A stretch of 64,000 nt of DNA from assembly GCA_900545955.1 (NCBI GenBank), contig URAU01000009.1:1-64000 (forward strand). Direction: 5' to 3'. Below are positions 25,684 to 34,136 of the stretch, one piece after another. Under the pieces are notes generated by a model. The model ran no database searches, was not told the DNA's origin, and was given only the letters and a program-made list of their open reading frames with translations. The stretch's first letter is position 1. Each line of letters starts with the position of its first letter. The translations under genes and the position numbers were made by a program. This DNA comes from an uncultured Porphyromonadaceae bacterium. Its GTDB lineage: Bacteria; Bacteroidota; Bacteroidia; Bacteroidales; Muribaculaceae.

Positions 25684-28020
25684 ATGAAAAAACTTCTACT
25701 TCTACTAACCATGTTGGTAGTAGTCGGCATTTCCTCCTATGCCGCAGAAACCACGTGGAAGTCGCAGCCGACGACAGCTGCAGAATATGATGCAGTATTT
25801 GATTACACATCATATACCAGTACGACTGCCCCTACAACATGGACAGATACATCTAATAATCAAAATGTCGTTTGGTCAATAACTCCAACTTGGCGAAAAA
25901 GTGTCTATTTTGAACGAGGTAAAAATGGCGCAAAATGGGGTGCCGCAGATAAAAGTGGCAGCAGTCGATCGTTAAGTGCAATTGAATTCTCCACTTCCGA
26001 CATTCCCGGTACCATTACGAATGTTACTATATTAAGTATTAACAGTAACGGCACTGCCAATGCATCAGTTTCTGTTGGCGGAACTACTTTTGAGACCTCA
26101 AAAGCAATTTCCTCTACTGTAAAAGATTTATCATTTACCGGAAGCGCTTCTGGTAAAATCGTGATTAGTATTCCTGACGTTGCTTCAGGAAAATATCTCC
26201 AAATAAAAGGTCTTTCCGTTACTTATGACCCTAATGGCGGTGGAAATCCCGTAACTGCTCCTCAAATTACCATCGACAAGGAACCCGTTGACGGCGTCTA
26301 TGAATATGGCGCAAAAGCTACCATTACGGGCGACGAAGGAAATACTTTTATGTATACTCTCGATGGAAGCGACCCCTATACATCTTCAACTGCTGTAGAT
26401 TATGAGGATGCTTTCACTCTTCCTGAAGGTGAATATACAATTAAAGCAATAGCTCTTGATGAGGAACTTAATGCAAGCTCTGTAACGGAACTGCCTGTTA
26501 AGGTTGCAAAAACCGGTCCGGTTGTGGACATGCCCGAAATCATTATTACCGGCGAAAAGAGCGGCGACGACTACCTGATTGGCACTACCGCTGCTATCAG
26601 CGCTCCCAACGCTGCCGCAATCCAGTATACTACCGACGGCTCCGATCCCAATAATGCCGATATGGTGGAAAAGCAGACAATCGAATTGGGTAAACTTGCT
26701 CTCGGTGAAACCACCATCAAGGCGATTGCCCTTGATAGCGAACTTAACATAAGCAAAGTAGCTGAAATAACTGTAAAAGTCGTCAAGAAGCCTGCAGGAA
26801 TTTCCTGGAGCAGCGACCAGTGCAAGGTCTACATCGACGAAGAGCCTTATTCCTTCCCCACTCTGACCAACCCCAACGAGCTTAAGATTTCCTACTCGAT
26901 TCCTGCCGCCGACGCCGCTATCGCAACCATCGACAAGGCAACCGGCGAAATCACTATCGTTGGTGAGGGCTCAACTACGGTGCGTGCAACATACACATCG
27001 ACCGACGATTCCGAATTTGCTGGAAGCTGGGTTCAGTACACCCTCACCGTTGCCAAGCGTCCCGCAGGCGAATCGGTTCATGCCACAAGCTACATGTTCG
27101 ACTTTACCGATGAGGCCGATTTCCGCGGTTTGGCCAGCTACGGAATGACCTTCTTCACAAATGGACAGGAGAATAACAAATATGAAACCGATATGGATAA
27201 TCCTGTAACCACGATTATCCGTAAAGGTGTAACTTTAGACTTCATTGTTCCAGATGGTATTTCAACATCCTATCGCCTTTATCAAGGTTCTCTGAAAAAA
27301 GGCGATGCCTTGCGCGTATACAATGCTAAACTTCAGTTCTCGGTTCCCGCACCCGGTCGCATCAAATCGATTGTCTTCCACAAGGGTGGCAGCAACAACT
27401 GGAATCTTACCGAAGTAAGTGAGAATAATGGTACCAATCCTACCGGTTGGGATGGAGATGTCGCAACATGGACATCTGCTGAAGACGAATCGATTTCGAC
27501 AATCTGGTTTAACTTCAACGGCAATAAACATACCCGATTTACCGGAATCACAGTTGAATACGACCTTCAGAAGCCCGCTATGCCTTATGTTGTGAGCGAG
27601 ACGGCCGATGCGATTGTTGTGGAGTGCGACGACTGGTGCGAACTCCATTATACGAAGAAACCTGAGTCCGCTTCCAAAGCGCCGAGCCGCGCTCAGCTCA
27701 ACGACGGTACTATAGAGGATACCGACGAATGGTACAACCACGGTTCTTATCAGATTACCATTGACAAGAACAATACTGTTCATCAGGACCGCGGCTACAG
27801 TTTTATCGCCAATCATGCCGAAACCGGCCTGAAGAGCGACGCTCTGAATCTCTATGTCGGTTCCGACGGTACGCTGACCGGAGTAGAGGGGATTTCGGCT
27901 GAGGCTGATGCCGAAGCTCCCGTTGAGTTCTACGACCTGCAGGGCCGTATGGTGGCCAATCCCCAAGGCGGGATATTTATCCGCCGTCAGGGCTCGAAAG
28001 TCACCAAAGTAGCTATGTAA
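25684..28020 (+). CDS. Secreted multidomain protein with CHB_HEX_C-type repeats
   Basis: A 778-residue exported protein (signal peptide MKKLLLLLTMLVVVGISSYA). Residues about 30-200 look like a beta-sandwich rich in Ser/Thr. Two chitobiase/beta-hexosaminidase C-terminal-type modules follow, marked by FMYTLDGSDP and IQYTTDGSDP with matching EYTIKAIALD and TTIKAIALD ends; then an Ig-like Big_2 stretch (about 360-465). A lectin-like domain with an FDFTDEADFRGLASY start follows. The end (VEFYDLQGRMVANPQGGIFIRR) is the short Bacteroidales sorting-like tail. No catalytic site is evident; a surface-binding role is likely. A strong terminator follows the gene. Confidence 0.75.
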   Translation: MKKLLLLLTMLVVVGISSYAAETTWKSQPTTAAEYDAVFDYTSYTSTTAPTTWTDTSNNQNVVWSITPTWRKSVYFERGKNGAKWGAADKSGSSRSLSAIEFSTSDIPGTITNVTILSINSNGTANASVSVGGTTFETSKAISSTVKDLSFTGSASGKIVISIPDVASGKYLQIKGLSVTYDPNGGGNPVTAPQITIDKEPVDGVYEYGAKATITGDEGNTFMYTLDGSDPYTSSTAVDYEDAFTLPEGEYTIKAIALDEELNASSVTELPVKVAKTGPVVDMPEIIITGEKSGDDYLIGTTAAISAPNAAAIQYTTDGSDPNNADMVEKQTIELGKLALGETTIKAIALDSELNISKVAEITVKVVKKPAGISWSSDQCKVYIDEEPYSFPTLTNPNELKISYSIPAADAAIATIDKATGEITIVGEGSTTVRATYTSTDDSEFAGSWVQYTLTVAKRPAGESVHATSYMFDFTDEADFRGLASYGMTFFTNGQENNKYETDMDNPVTTIIRKGVTLDFIVPDGISTSYRLYQGSLKKGDALRVYNAKLQFSVPAPGRIKSIVFHKGGSNNWNLTEVSENNGTNPTGWDGDVATWTSAEDESISTIWFNFNGNKHTRFTGITVEYDLQKPAMPYVVSETADAIVVECDDWCELHYTKKPESASKAPSRAQLNDGTIEDTDEWYNHGSYQITIDKNNTVHQDRGYSFIANHAETGLKSDALNLYVGSDGTLTGVEGISAEADAEAPVEFYDLQGRMVANPQGGIFIRRQGSKVTKVAM

Positions 28021-28169
28021 GGCGCGTTATAATGTCCCATCTGCGGCGTCGCATGAGGGATATTCGGGCTCGGTCATTGACTTTAGTCAACTCCCATCGC
28101 CCTCACCCACATGCTCCTACCATCTGGAACATTCTAACATAGCCTTAACCATCCGGCCAAAAGCTAAAG

Positions 28170-28203
28170 AAGCGGCTCCGCATTGCGCGGGGCCGCTTTT
28201 TTT
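28170..28203 (+). terminator. Rho-independent terminator
   Basis: AGCGGCTCCGC pairs imperfectly with GCGGGGCCGCT around ATTGC and is followed by seven T. It ends the transcript of the secreted protein. Confidence 0.75.
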
Positions 28204-28345
28204 AGGAGGTGCGAATCATTTCGCACCTTACGCATTATGTACACGCCGCCAATGTTTTCATTAACCTGATTCCATTCGCGCTACGCGGGCGCGTGAGGTT
28301 CGAAAGAATTCGAACCTCCTATGGGGGCCGCTATTTTTTAGGAGG
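28204..28345. repeat. Second set of intergenic hairpins
   Basis: Two further inverted repeats lie after the terminator: AGGTGCGA/TCGCACCT (about 28205-28227) and GAGGTTCGA/TCGAACCTC (about 28295-28318). The block GGCCGCT(A)TTTTTTAGGAGGT occurs twice (about 28191 and 28328). The convergent gene ends at 28352, so some of these may serve as its terminator. Confidence 0.55.
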
Positions 28346-28351
28346 TAGGCA

Positions 28352-29512
28352 TCAGAAGCCGCGGCGGCGGATTTTGACGGGGATCATCTCGGGGGTGCGC
28401 TCGGCGCCGTCGGGGAGCACGAGGGCAAGGTGGCCGCCGCCTCCGGCGCCCAGCATCTTCCAGGCGAGGGCCGTCGGGCGGTAAAGCTCGATGAATTCGG
28501 CAACTCCGGGCTGCATCATGGCAGGGAAGAGCGCAACCTGAGCGTCGAACGATGCAGCAAAAGCGGCGGCGAAGGCCTGCAAGTCGCGCGCCATGATGGC
28601 GTCCCAGCAGCGCGAGGCCGCCGAGGTAAGCGCCTCTACCTTGGCGGGAGTAATATCCTTCCCTTCGACCACGGAGCATCCCGGACGGCGCGGGAACATC
28701 GGCACGAGCACGATATGGTTTTCCAGCCAGGTGAGCACGGCCTCGTCGTGGCACGACTCGATGCGCTCAGGCCAGTAGCGGCCGTTGTAGTAGTGGCGCG
28801 TAAGGCCCGACATACAGATGCCGATGGCGTCCTGGGCGCCGGAAACGTGCCCCTTGTTCTCCGGGTCGTTCTCGAAGCAGAATAGCAGACGGGCGAGCAT
28901 TTCCTCATTGTAGTCGGGCAGCTCGTAGGGCCATATCTTGCGGGCGGCATTGCGCGTGGAGGTCGACATACCGCCACGCTCCATAAATTCCACTGTAGGC
29001 TCGATGGATATGGTGAGCGCCCAACCGGCGCCGAGCTGCGATACGTAGGGCTGGTCGATCCACGTGCCTGCAAGGTCTACGCGGTAAGGGAGGTGCGATT
29101 TCACCCCCTTGCGGAGCGAAGTGGTGGAGCGGGCCTCCAGTCCGGCGTCGGGCACGCGCTGAAGCTCGATGTACTCGATGCCGCGGTCGGCGCAGAGGCG
29201 GCGTTTCACGTCGCTGCCGCCGTCGGAGTTGACCACGAAGATGTCGGGCTTCACCAGATCGAGCGTATCGAGAAAGTCGAGCATGCCGCTGCCGGGGTTG
29301 ATATAGGCATCGGTGACGTAGCGTATCGCCTTTACCATATATAGACGTTCCTTCTCGGAGTAAACGGTCTTGCGGTTTTTCAGCTCCTCGATGGTGCGAT
29401 CGGAGCCGATACCAACGTAGAGGTCGCCGTAGCGCGAGGCCTCCTTGAAGAAGGCCACATGGCCCGAATGGAGCATATCGTAGCAGCCGGAAACGAAAAC
29501 TTTTTTATTCAT
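28352..29512 (-). CDS. Fused nucleotidyltransferase and GHMP-type sugar kinase
   Basis: A 386-residue cytosolic protein with two parts. Residues 1-135 are a cytidylyltransferase-like Rossmann domain: VSGCYDMLHSGHVAFFKEA contains the HxGH nucleotide site and ARSTTSLR the second motif. From about 140 a GHMP-kinase-like domain begins (LPYRVDLAGTWIDQP), with SGAQDAIGICMSGL in the middle and GAGGGGHLAL near the end, the glycine-rich third motif. At ~250 residues the kinase half is shorter than most GHMP kinases. The pairing suggests phosphorylation of a free sugar and activation to an NDP-sugar, as in fucose or heptose salvage. A FucP-like permease is encoded 55 nt upstream, so uptake and activation of one sugar is a reasonable inference. 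Confidence 0.75.
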   Translation of the reverse strand: MNKKVFVSGCYDMLHSGHVAFFKEASRYGDLYVGIGSDRTIEELKNRKTVYSEKERLYMVKAIRYVTDAYINPGSGMLDFLDTLDLVKPDIFVVNSDGGSDVKRRLCADRGIEYIELQRVPDAGLEARSTTSLRKGVKSHLPYRVDLAGTWIDQPYVSQLGAGWALTISIEPTVEFMERGGMSTSTRNAARKIWPYELPDYNEEMLARLLFCFENDPENKGHVSGAQDAIGICMSGLTRHYYNGRYWPERIESCHDEAVLTWLENHIVLVPMFPRRPGCSVVEGKDITPAKVEALTSAASRCWDAIMARDLQAFAAAFAASFDAQVALFPAMMQPGVAEFIELYRPTALAWKMLGAGGGGHLALVLPDGAERTPEMIPVKIRRRGF

Positions 29513-29567
29513 TATATGATGATGAGAGTGTTACGGACGCACGAGCCGTGCGTCCCTACAATTTTGA

Positions 29568-30848
29568 TTATCGTATTTGCGGATTGCGGAGGATAGAAGC
29601 GGCATACAGGAGAACGACGGCGAAGCAGCCTACGGGCACCCAGAAGGAGGCGCCGATGCCGAAGGAATCGCTCAGAAGAGCCTGAAGCGGCGTGATGAGC
29701 GCACCGCCGAGGATGGCCATAATCAGACCCGAGGCGCCGAGTTTGGCGTCGTCGCCCCCGACGCCCTCGAGAGCGATGCCGTAGATGGTGGGGAACATGA
29801 GCGACATACACCCCGATACACCCACCAGCGCCCAGACCGACGGCCACCCGCTGCCGTAGATCACAACCAATGTGCAACATATGGCCGCCACGGAAGCCAC
29901 AGCGAGCAGACGCACAGGACGCACGTAGGCCATCAGCCACGTGAACAGGAAGCGGAAAGCCGTGAAAGCCAGGATGCTGTAGAGGAAAACCATCGAGGCT
30001 TCGCGTTCGAGCACGCCCAGACGCGCCATAGCCAGGCGGATGGTGAACGACCACACGCCCGTCTGCACGCCCACGTAGAAAAACTGCGCTACCACGCCGT
30101 AGCGCCAGCGGCGGTTGGCGAACAGCCGGCGGAAACTATCCGAGATTCTGAACGAAAGGCCTTCGGAACGTTCGGAGGGCATGCGCACGAAGGCGATGAC
30201 CACCAGCAGAGCGAGCAGCACGATGCCGATGAGCATATATGTGGCCGACACGGCGCTGAGTTCGTGAGCCTGCACCTGGCGAAGAGCCTCGGCGTCCATG
30301 CCGGCACGCTCGGCGGCGTCGGCGGCATTTAATTCCGAGAGGATGAAATGGCGGCTTAGCAGTATGCCGCATACGGCTCCGACGGGATTGAGCGTCTGGG
30401 CTATGTTGAGGCGTCGGGTGGCCGTCGCCGCCGGACCCATGGAGAGGATGTAGGGGTTGGCCGTAGTCTCAAGAATGGCGCATCCTCCGGCCATTACGTA
30501 GATGGCGAAAAGGAAGAAACCATAGGAAGCCGCCTCCCCGGCGGGAAAGAAGAGCAGCGTGCCGGCCGCGTAAAGCGCCAGACCGAGCATTATGCCGGCT
30601 TTATAGCTGTGTCGACTGATAAAAATAGCCGCCGGAAGAGCGAAGCAGAAATAGGCGCCGTAGAAGGAAAACTGCACCAGCGAGGTCTGGAGGTCGGACA
30701 TCGACATGATGCGCCGGAATGCCGCCAGAAGCGTATCGTTCATATTGTTGGCCAGGCCCCACAGCAGAAACAGGAGCGACACCAACGCGAACGGCACACC
30801 GAAAGCTACGGCACTGCGTTTACTATGATTTGTAATGGAATTTCTCAT
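29568..30848 (-). CDS. FucP-like sugar:proton symporter (MFS)
   Basis: A 426-residue inner-membrane protein with about twelve helices. Its start matches the FucP subfamily (PFALVSLLFLLWGLANNMNDTLLAAF), with the conserved Asn-Asn-Met-Asn and FSFYGAYFCFALPAA. Later ILETTANPYILSMGP carries the Glu/Asn residues that bind sugar in FucP. L-fucose is the likely substrate, but the family also moves glucose, galactose and N-acetylglucosamine. It shares an operon with the fused sugar kinase/nucleotidyltransferase downstream. A -7 box (TAACTTTG on the minus strand) lies at 30873-30866. Confidence 0.85.
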   Translation of the reverse strand: MRNSITNHSKRSAVAFGVPFALVSLLFLLWGLANNMNDTLLAAFRRIMSMSDLQTSLVQFSFYGAYFCFALPAAIFISRHSYKAGIMLGLALYAAGTLLFFPAGEAASYGFFLFAIYVMAGGCAILETTANPYILSMGPAATATRRLNIAQTLNPVGAVCGILLSRHFILSELNAADAAERAGMDAEALRQVQAHELSAVSATYMLIGIVLLALLVVIAFVRMPSERSEGLSFRISDSFRRLFANRRWRYGVVAQFFYVGVQTGVWSFTIRLAMARLGVLEREASMVFLYSILAFTAFRFLFTWLMAYVRPVRLLAVASVAAICCTLVVIYGSGWPSVWALVGVSGCMSLMFPTIYGIALEGVGGDDAKLGASGLIMAILGGALITPLQALLSDSFGIGASFWVPVGCFAVVLLYAASILRNPQIR

Positions 30849-30865
30849 GGCGTGAATCTTACTTG

Positions 30866-30873
30866 CAAAGTTA
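30866..30873 (-). promoter_or_regulatory. -7 promoter box for the FucP-like operon
   Basis: CAAAGTTA on the plus strand reads TAACTTTG on the minus strand, 17 nt before the ATG at 30848. No clear -33 TTG is seen. Confidence 0.5.
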
Positions 30874-30954
30874 GGGCTTTCAGCGGAAAAATTTCAGAAG
30901 TTGCAATAAATTCAGTAGCTTTACAATGCGAAAACATCCAAAACAGATAGCCAT

Positions 30955-31752
30955 ATGGATATACTTGAAGCCATGACGGTGCGCCGGTCGGTGCGCACTT
31001 TCACCGGACGACCGATAACCGCTCTTCAGGCCGAACGCATCGTGGCGGCCATATCCGACGCCGCCAATCCGTTCGGCCAGACCCCCGACATAAAGCTGAT
31101 CCGCTTCGGCGAGGAGCGCGACCTGCGGCCGTCGACCTACGGAATGATACGCGGGGCATGCGACTATCTCGCCATGGGCTACGGCTGCAGCGAGGCCGAC
31201 GCACTTGCCGCCGGCTTCGCCATGGAGCAGGTGGTGCTCGAAGCTACCCGAATGGGGCTCGGCACCTGCTGGATAGCAGCCACCTTCCGCGGAAGCGACT
31301 TCGAGCGGAAAGCTACGTGGAGCCGGGAGCAGCCGCTGAAAGTGGTAATCCCGGTGGGCGTGGCGGCGAGAAAGAGCCTTGTGGAGCGCGTGGCGCGCAT
31401 GGCCGCCGGGAGCGACCGGCGCAAGCCGATGGACAGCCTATTTTTCGCGCCCGGATTCACAGGCCCGCTATGCGGGGATGCGCCTTTCTACGAAGCGCTG
31501 GCCATGATGAGGCTCGCCCCGTCGTCGACCAACTCACAGCCCTGGCGCGCCGCAGCGGGCGCCGACGGGCGCAGCGTGGACTTTTTCAGCCGCGACACAA
31601 GCAGACTGTCGACGCTCGACTGCGGCATCGGTATCTGCCATTTCGCCATGGCCGAACGCGCCTGCGGCCACTCCGGTAGTTTCATGCGCCTCGCCGAAGC
31701 CCCCGCCCACCCCGCCGGGTTGCGGTACATCACCACATATATCAGAGAATAA
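30955..31752 (+). CDS. Nitroreductase family protein
   Basis: A 265-residue flavin-dependent oxidoreductase-like protein. The opening ILEAMTVRRSVRTFTGRPI is the FMN-phosphate-binding Arg-Arg-Ser-x-Arg motif. MEQVVLEATRMGLGTCWIAATF is the second conserved block, and APSSTNSQPWRA appears later in the sequence, unlike the usual order near the N-terminus. The internal repeat-like arrangement fits the putative TM-nitroreductase group. Substrate unknown. It is divergent from the FucP-like operon with a 106-nt gap. Confidence 0.75.
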   Translation: MDILEAMTVRRSVRTFTGRPITALQAERIVAAISDAANPFGQTPDIKLIRFGEERDLRPSTYGMIRGACDYLAMGYGCSEADALAAGFAMEQVVLEATRMGLGTCWIAATFRGSDFERKATWSREQPLKVVIPVGVAARKSLVERVARMAAGSDRRKPMDSLFFAPGFTGPLCGDAPFYEALAMMRLAPSSTNSQPWRAAAGADGRSVDFFSRDTSRLSTLDCGIGICHFAMAERACGHSGSFMRLAEAPAHPAGLRYITTYIRE

Positions 31753-31916
31753 ATTGTTGATTCTGCACTCGCTTCCCACATTGATGGTAAAACCCTGTTT
31801 GCAGGCTGTTACCGAAAAGTTAAATACAAGGGCGAATGTTTTCAATAATTTTAAGAGACTGATAGCGCAAGAGTTAAATCCGAGTTAAACCTATAAGCCA
31901 AATTAAACGCAGGGCT

Positions 31917-31949
31917 GTTATTCTTATCAAAGAAGGCGAAAAGAATAAC
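31917..31949 (+). promoter_or_regulatory. Leader hairpin before the Spy-like gene
   Basis: GTTATTCTT (31917-31925) pairs exactly with AAGAATAAC (31941-31949), 35 nt before the ATG. It is not followed by a T-run, so it may be a leader structure rather than a terminator. The rest of 31753-31984 holds no gene. Confidence 0.4.
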
Positions 31950-31984
31950 GAACAATAGCTTTAAAAACGAAATTAATTAGACTT

Positions 31985-32539
31985 ATGAAAAAGAAAATTC
32001 TCGGACTTGCTGCAATTGCAATGTCGCTCATCGCTCTCCCCTCCGTAGCCCAGAACAAAAAGAACAACGACGGCCGGAAGAAGGAGGCACGTATTGAAAA
32101 CACCCAGTGCACCAAAGACTTCAAGAAAGGCGATCGCGCCACCTGCATATTCGAAGGGCTCACCCTCAGCGATACTCAGAAAGACCAGCTGAAACAGCTT
32201 AACGAAAAGCAGCTTGCCGACCGCAAGGCCCGCAAGGAGGCACTCCGCGCCGACCGCCAGCGCAACGACTCGACCATGCGCGCCGAGCGCCGCGCCTCGA
32301 AGAAAGCCTACCTTGAAGAGGTGAAGGCAATCATCGGCCCCGACCAGTATGTAGTGTTCCTTGAGAACTTCTATCTCAACGGCGGCCAGGGCAACGGCCA
32401 CGGCAAAGCCGTCAGAGGCCAGAAAGGCCACGGCCATCACGGCCACTTCGCCCAGAACGGCAAGAACCGTAACGGCAAAGGTATGAACCGCGCCGACAAA
32501 GCTCAGAAGACTTCCACCGAAGCCAACGCAGCTTCTTAA
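31985..32539 (+). CDS. Spy/LTxxQ-like periplasmic protein with His-rich tail
   Basis: A 184-residue exported protein (signal peptide ending LPSVAQ). GLTLSDTQKDQLKQLNEKQL resembles the LTxxQ motif of Spy/CpxP-type periplasmic chaperones and stress sensors, followed by a long Arg/Lys/Glu helix, as in that family. The C-terminus is rich in Gly and His (GHGKAVRGQKGHGHHGHF), a probable metal-binding stretch. Many Bacteroidales carry such proteins of unknown role; folding help or metal binding under envelope stress is inference. A GC-rich 11-bp hairpin follows the gene. Confidence 0.6.
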   Translation: MKKKILGLAAIAMSLIALPSVAQNKKNNDGRKKEARIENTQCTKDFKKGDRATCIFEGLTLSDTQKDQLKQLNEKQLADRKARKEALRADRQRNDSTMRAERRASKKAYLEEVKAIIGPDQYVVFLENFYLNGGQGNGHGKAVRGQKGHGHHGHFAQNGKNRNGKGMNRADKAQKTSTEANAAS

Positions 32540-32579
32540 TGTGAGGTTTCCTAAAATTACACCATAATTACATCCGCCA

Positions 32580-32617
32580 GGGGCGGTGTAGAGGCTTCCG
32601 GGTCGATACACCGCCCC
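32580..32617 (+). terminator. Hairpin after the Spy-like gene
   Basis: GGGGCGGTGTA (32580-32590) pairs exactly with TACACCGCCCC (32607-32617). No T-run follows, so termination strength is uncertain. Confidence 0.45.
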
Positions 32618-32654
32618 TGCCGTGTTGTATACAGCGAAATATACGCCTGTATGC

Positions 32655-32684
32655 TTGGAATGTCGGCGGAAAAGCTTAAATTTG
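32655..32684 (+). promoter_or_regulatory. Promoter of the beta-propeller lipoprotein
   Basis: TTG at 32655-32657 and TAAATTTG at 32677-32684 are 19 nt apart, matching the Bacteroidetes -33/-7 layout. The ATG at 32708 is 23 nt downstream, which supports that start over the ATG at 32651. Confidence 0.7.
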
Positions 32685-32707
32685 CGCGATTTAACCATAA
32701 AACCGAC

Positions 32708-34060
32708 ATGAAAATACACATCGGGCCGCTGCGCCGCCCGAGATTGACACTGGTATTAGTTCTCGCCGCTCTTCCTGCGGCATGCGCCCAGGTAGTGGAC
32801 ACTGTCAAAACAACTGATAAGCCGCTGCCGCCGGTGGTGCGCAGCTTCACAGGAGATTTCGCCGCGAGCGCCGACGGCGCCATCTCCCTGCGCAACGCCA
32901 CAAAGCGCCAGCAGTTCAACGGCTCGCAGAAATCCACCTTCGACCGCGACATCGCATCGCCCAAATCGGCCGGATTCCATCCCGACGGAAGCCGGCTGTA
33001 TGTCAACTCGCTCGAAGGATGCGCCACGGTGGTGTACGACGCCCGCACAATGCGCAAGCTCAAGGTCATAAGCCACCGGTTCGAACCCGCGGCCGACACA
33101 CGATGGGCCACTCCTTCAGGGTTCTATCCCTGGACACACTATGCCGACGGCGCCAGGCGTCCATTCAGTGGCAAACCCGTAGAAATGGCCTTCTCCCACC
33201 GCGGGCGCTATCTGTGGGTACCCTACTACCGGCGCTCGTTCGACATCAACGCCCAGGACCCCTCGGCCGTGGCGGTAATCGATACGCGCACCGACTCGAT
33301 CGTACGTATGTTCGAGACCGGACCGCTCCCCAAAATGGTAGCGACATCCAACGGAGGCGACCTTCTGGCCATAACCCACTGGGGCGACAACACGGTGGGA
33401 CTCATAGACATATCGGGCGAACGACCCGATACATGGCGCCATCTGCAGCCAATCGTAATCGGGAAGAAACTCCAGCTCGACTTTCCGCTCGACCGGAGCG
33501 TGGACCGAGACTCGAAGTCGGGGCTGCTGCTTCGCGGCACGATTTTTACCCCCGGCGACCGCCATATGCTCATAGGATGTATGGGCGGTAGCATAGCCGT
33601 GGTCGACGTGGCCCGGCGCCGCCACACCGGCTTTATTAACGACATCTACAACGTGCGCCATCTCGCCCTGCGCGGCAACAGGGTCTACGCCTCGCAAAAT
33701 GTGGCCGGAAAAATCTGGAGCATCGCCGCCGACAGCCTTACCTCCGCCATCGACCGCGCCGCAGAGGCAGGCCGACGCGCGATTTCGGCCAACGGCTGGC
33801 GCGGATGTCAGGTGGGGAAGGGAGCGCGCACGCTTGAGGTATCGCCCGACGGACGCTACACATTCGTGGCCTGCAACTTCGACAGCCGTGTAGACGTAGT
33901 CGACAACGAAACAATGAAAGTGGTGACTTCCATACGCTGCGACTCCTATCCCGTAGGACTCGCGCTCTCGCGCCGGGGCGGCACACTGGCCGTAACGTCG
34001 CAGGGGCGCCGCGGCCAGGGAGGTAATGCCCTCAATCTCTTCAATATCCACCGGAAATAA
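32708..34060 (+). CDS. YVTN/WD40-like beta-propeller lipoprotein
   Basis: A 450-residue exported protein. The signal peptide ends LPAAC, so Cys is the likely lipidation site. Propeller blades are marked by repeated phrases such as SPKSAGFHPDGSRLYVNS, PVEMAFSHRGRYLWVP, PKMVATSNGGDLLAITH, ISPDGRYTFVACN-like (EVSPDGRYTFVACN) and YPVGLALSRRGGTLAVTS. It probably forms a seven-bladed surface or periplasmic propeller. No enzyme motif is visible. It has its own promoter and a shared two-way terminator, so it is a single-gene unit. Confidence 0.8.
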   Translation: MKIHIGPLRRPRLTLVLVLAALPAACAQVVDTVKTTDKPLPPVVRSFTGDFAASADGAISLRNATKRQQFNGSQKSTFDRDIASPKSAGFHPDGSRLYVNSLEGCATVVYDARTMRKLKVISHRFEPAADTRWATPSGFYPWTHYADGARRPFSGKPVEMAFSHRGRYLWVPYYRRSFDINAQDPSAVAVIDTRTDSIVRMFETGPLPKMVATSNGGDLLAITHWGDNTVGLIDISGERPDTWRHLQPIVIGKKLQLDFPLDRSVDRDSKSGLLLRGTIFTPGDRHMLIGCMGGSIAVVDVARRRHTGFINDIYNVRHLALRGNRVYASQNVAGKIWSIAADSLTSAIDRAAEAGRRAISANGWRGCQVGKGARTLEVSPDGRYTFVACNFDSRVDVVDNETMKVVTSIRCDSYPVGLALSRRGGTLAVTSQGRRGQGGNALNLFNIHRK

Positions 34061-34079
34061 CCATACATTCTAATAATTG

Positions 34080-34117
34080 GGGCGGCGTGTCGACAGGTTT
34101 CGACACGCCGCCCTGAT
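34080..34117. terminator. Bidirectional terminator
   Basis: A perfect 14-bp stem (34080-34093 with 34100-34113, loop CAGGTT) between the converging propeller and GH51 genes. Confidence 0.7.
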
Positions 34118-34136
34118 TTATACCTATAAACTGATT

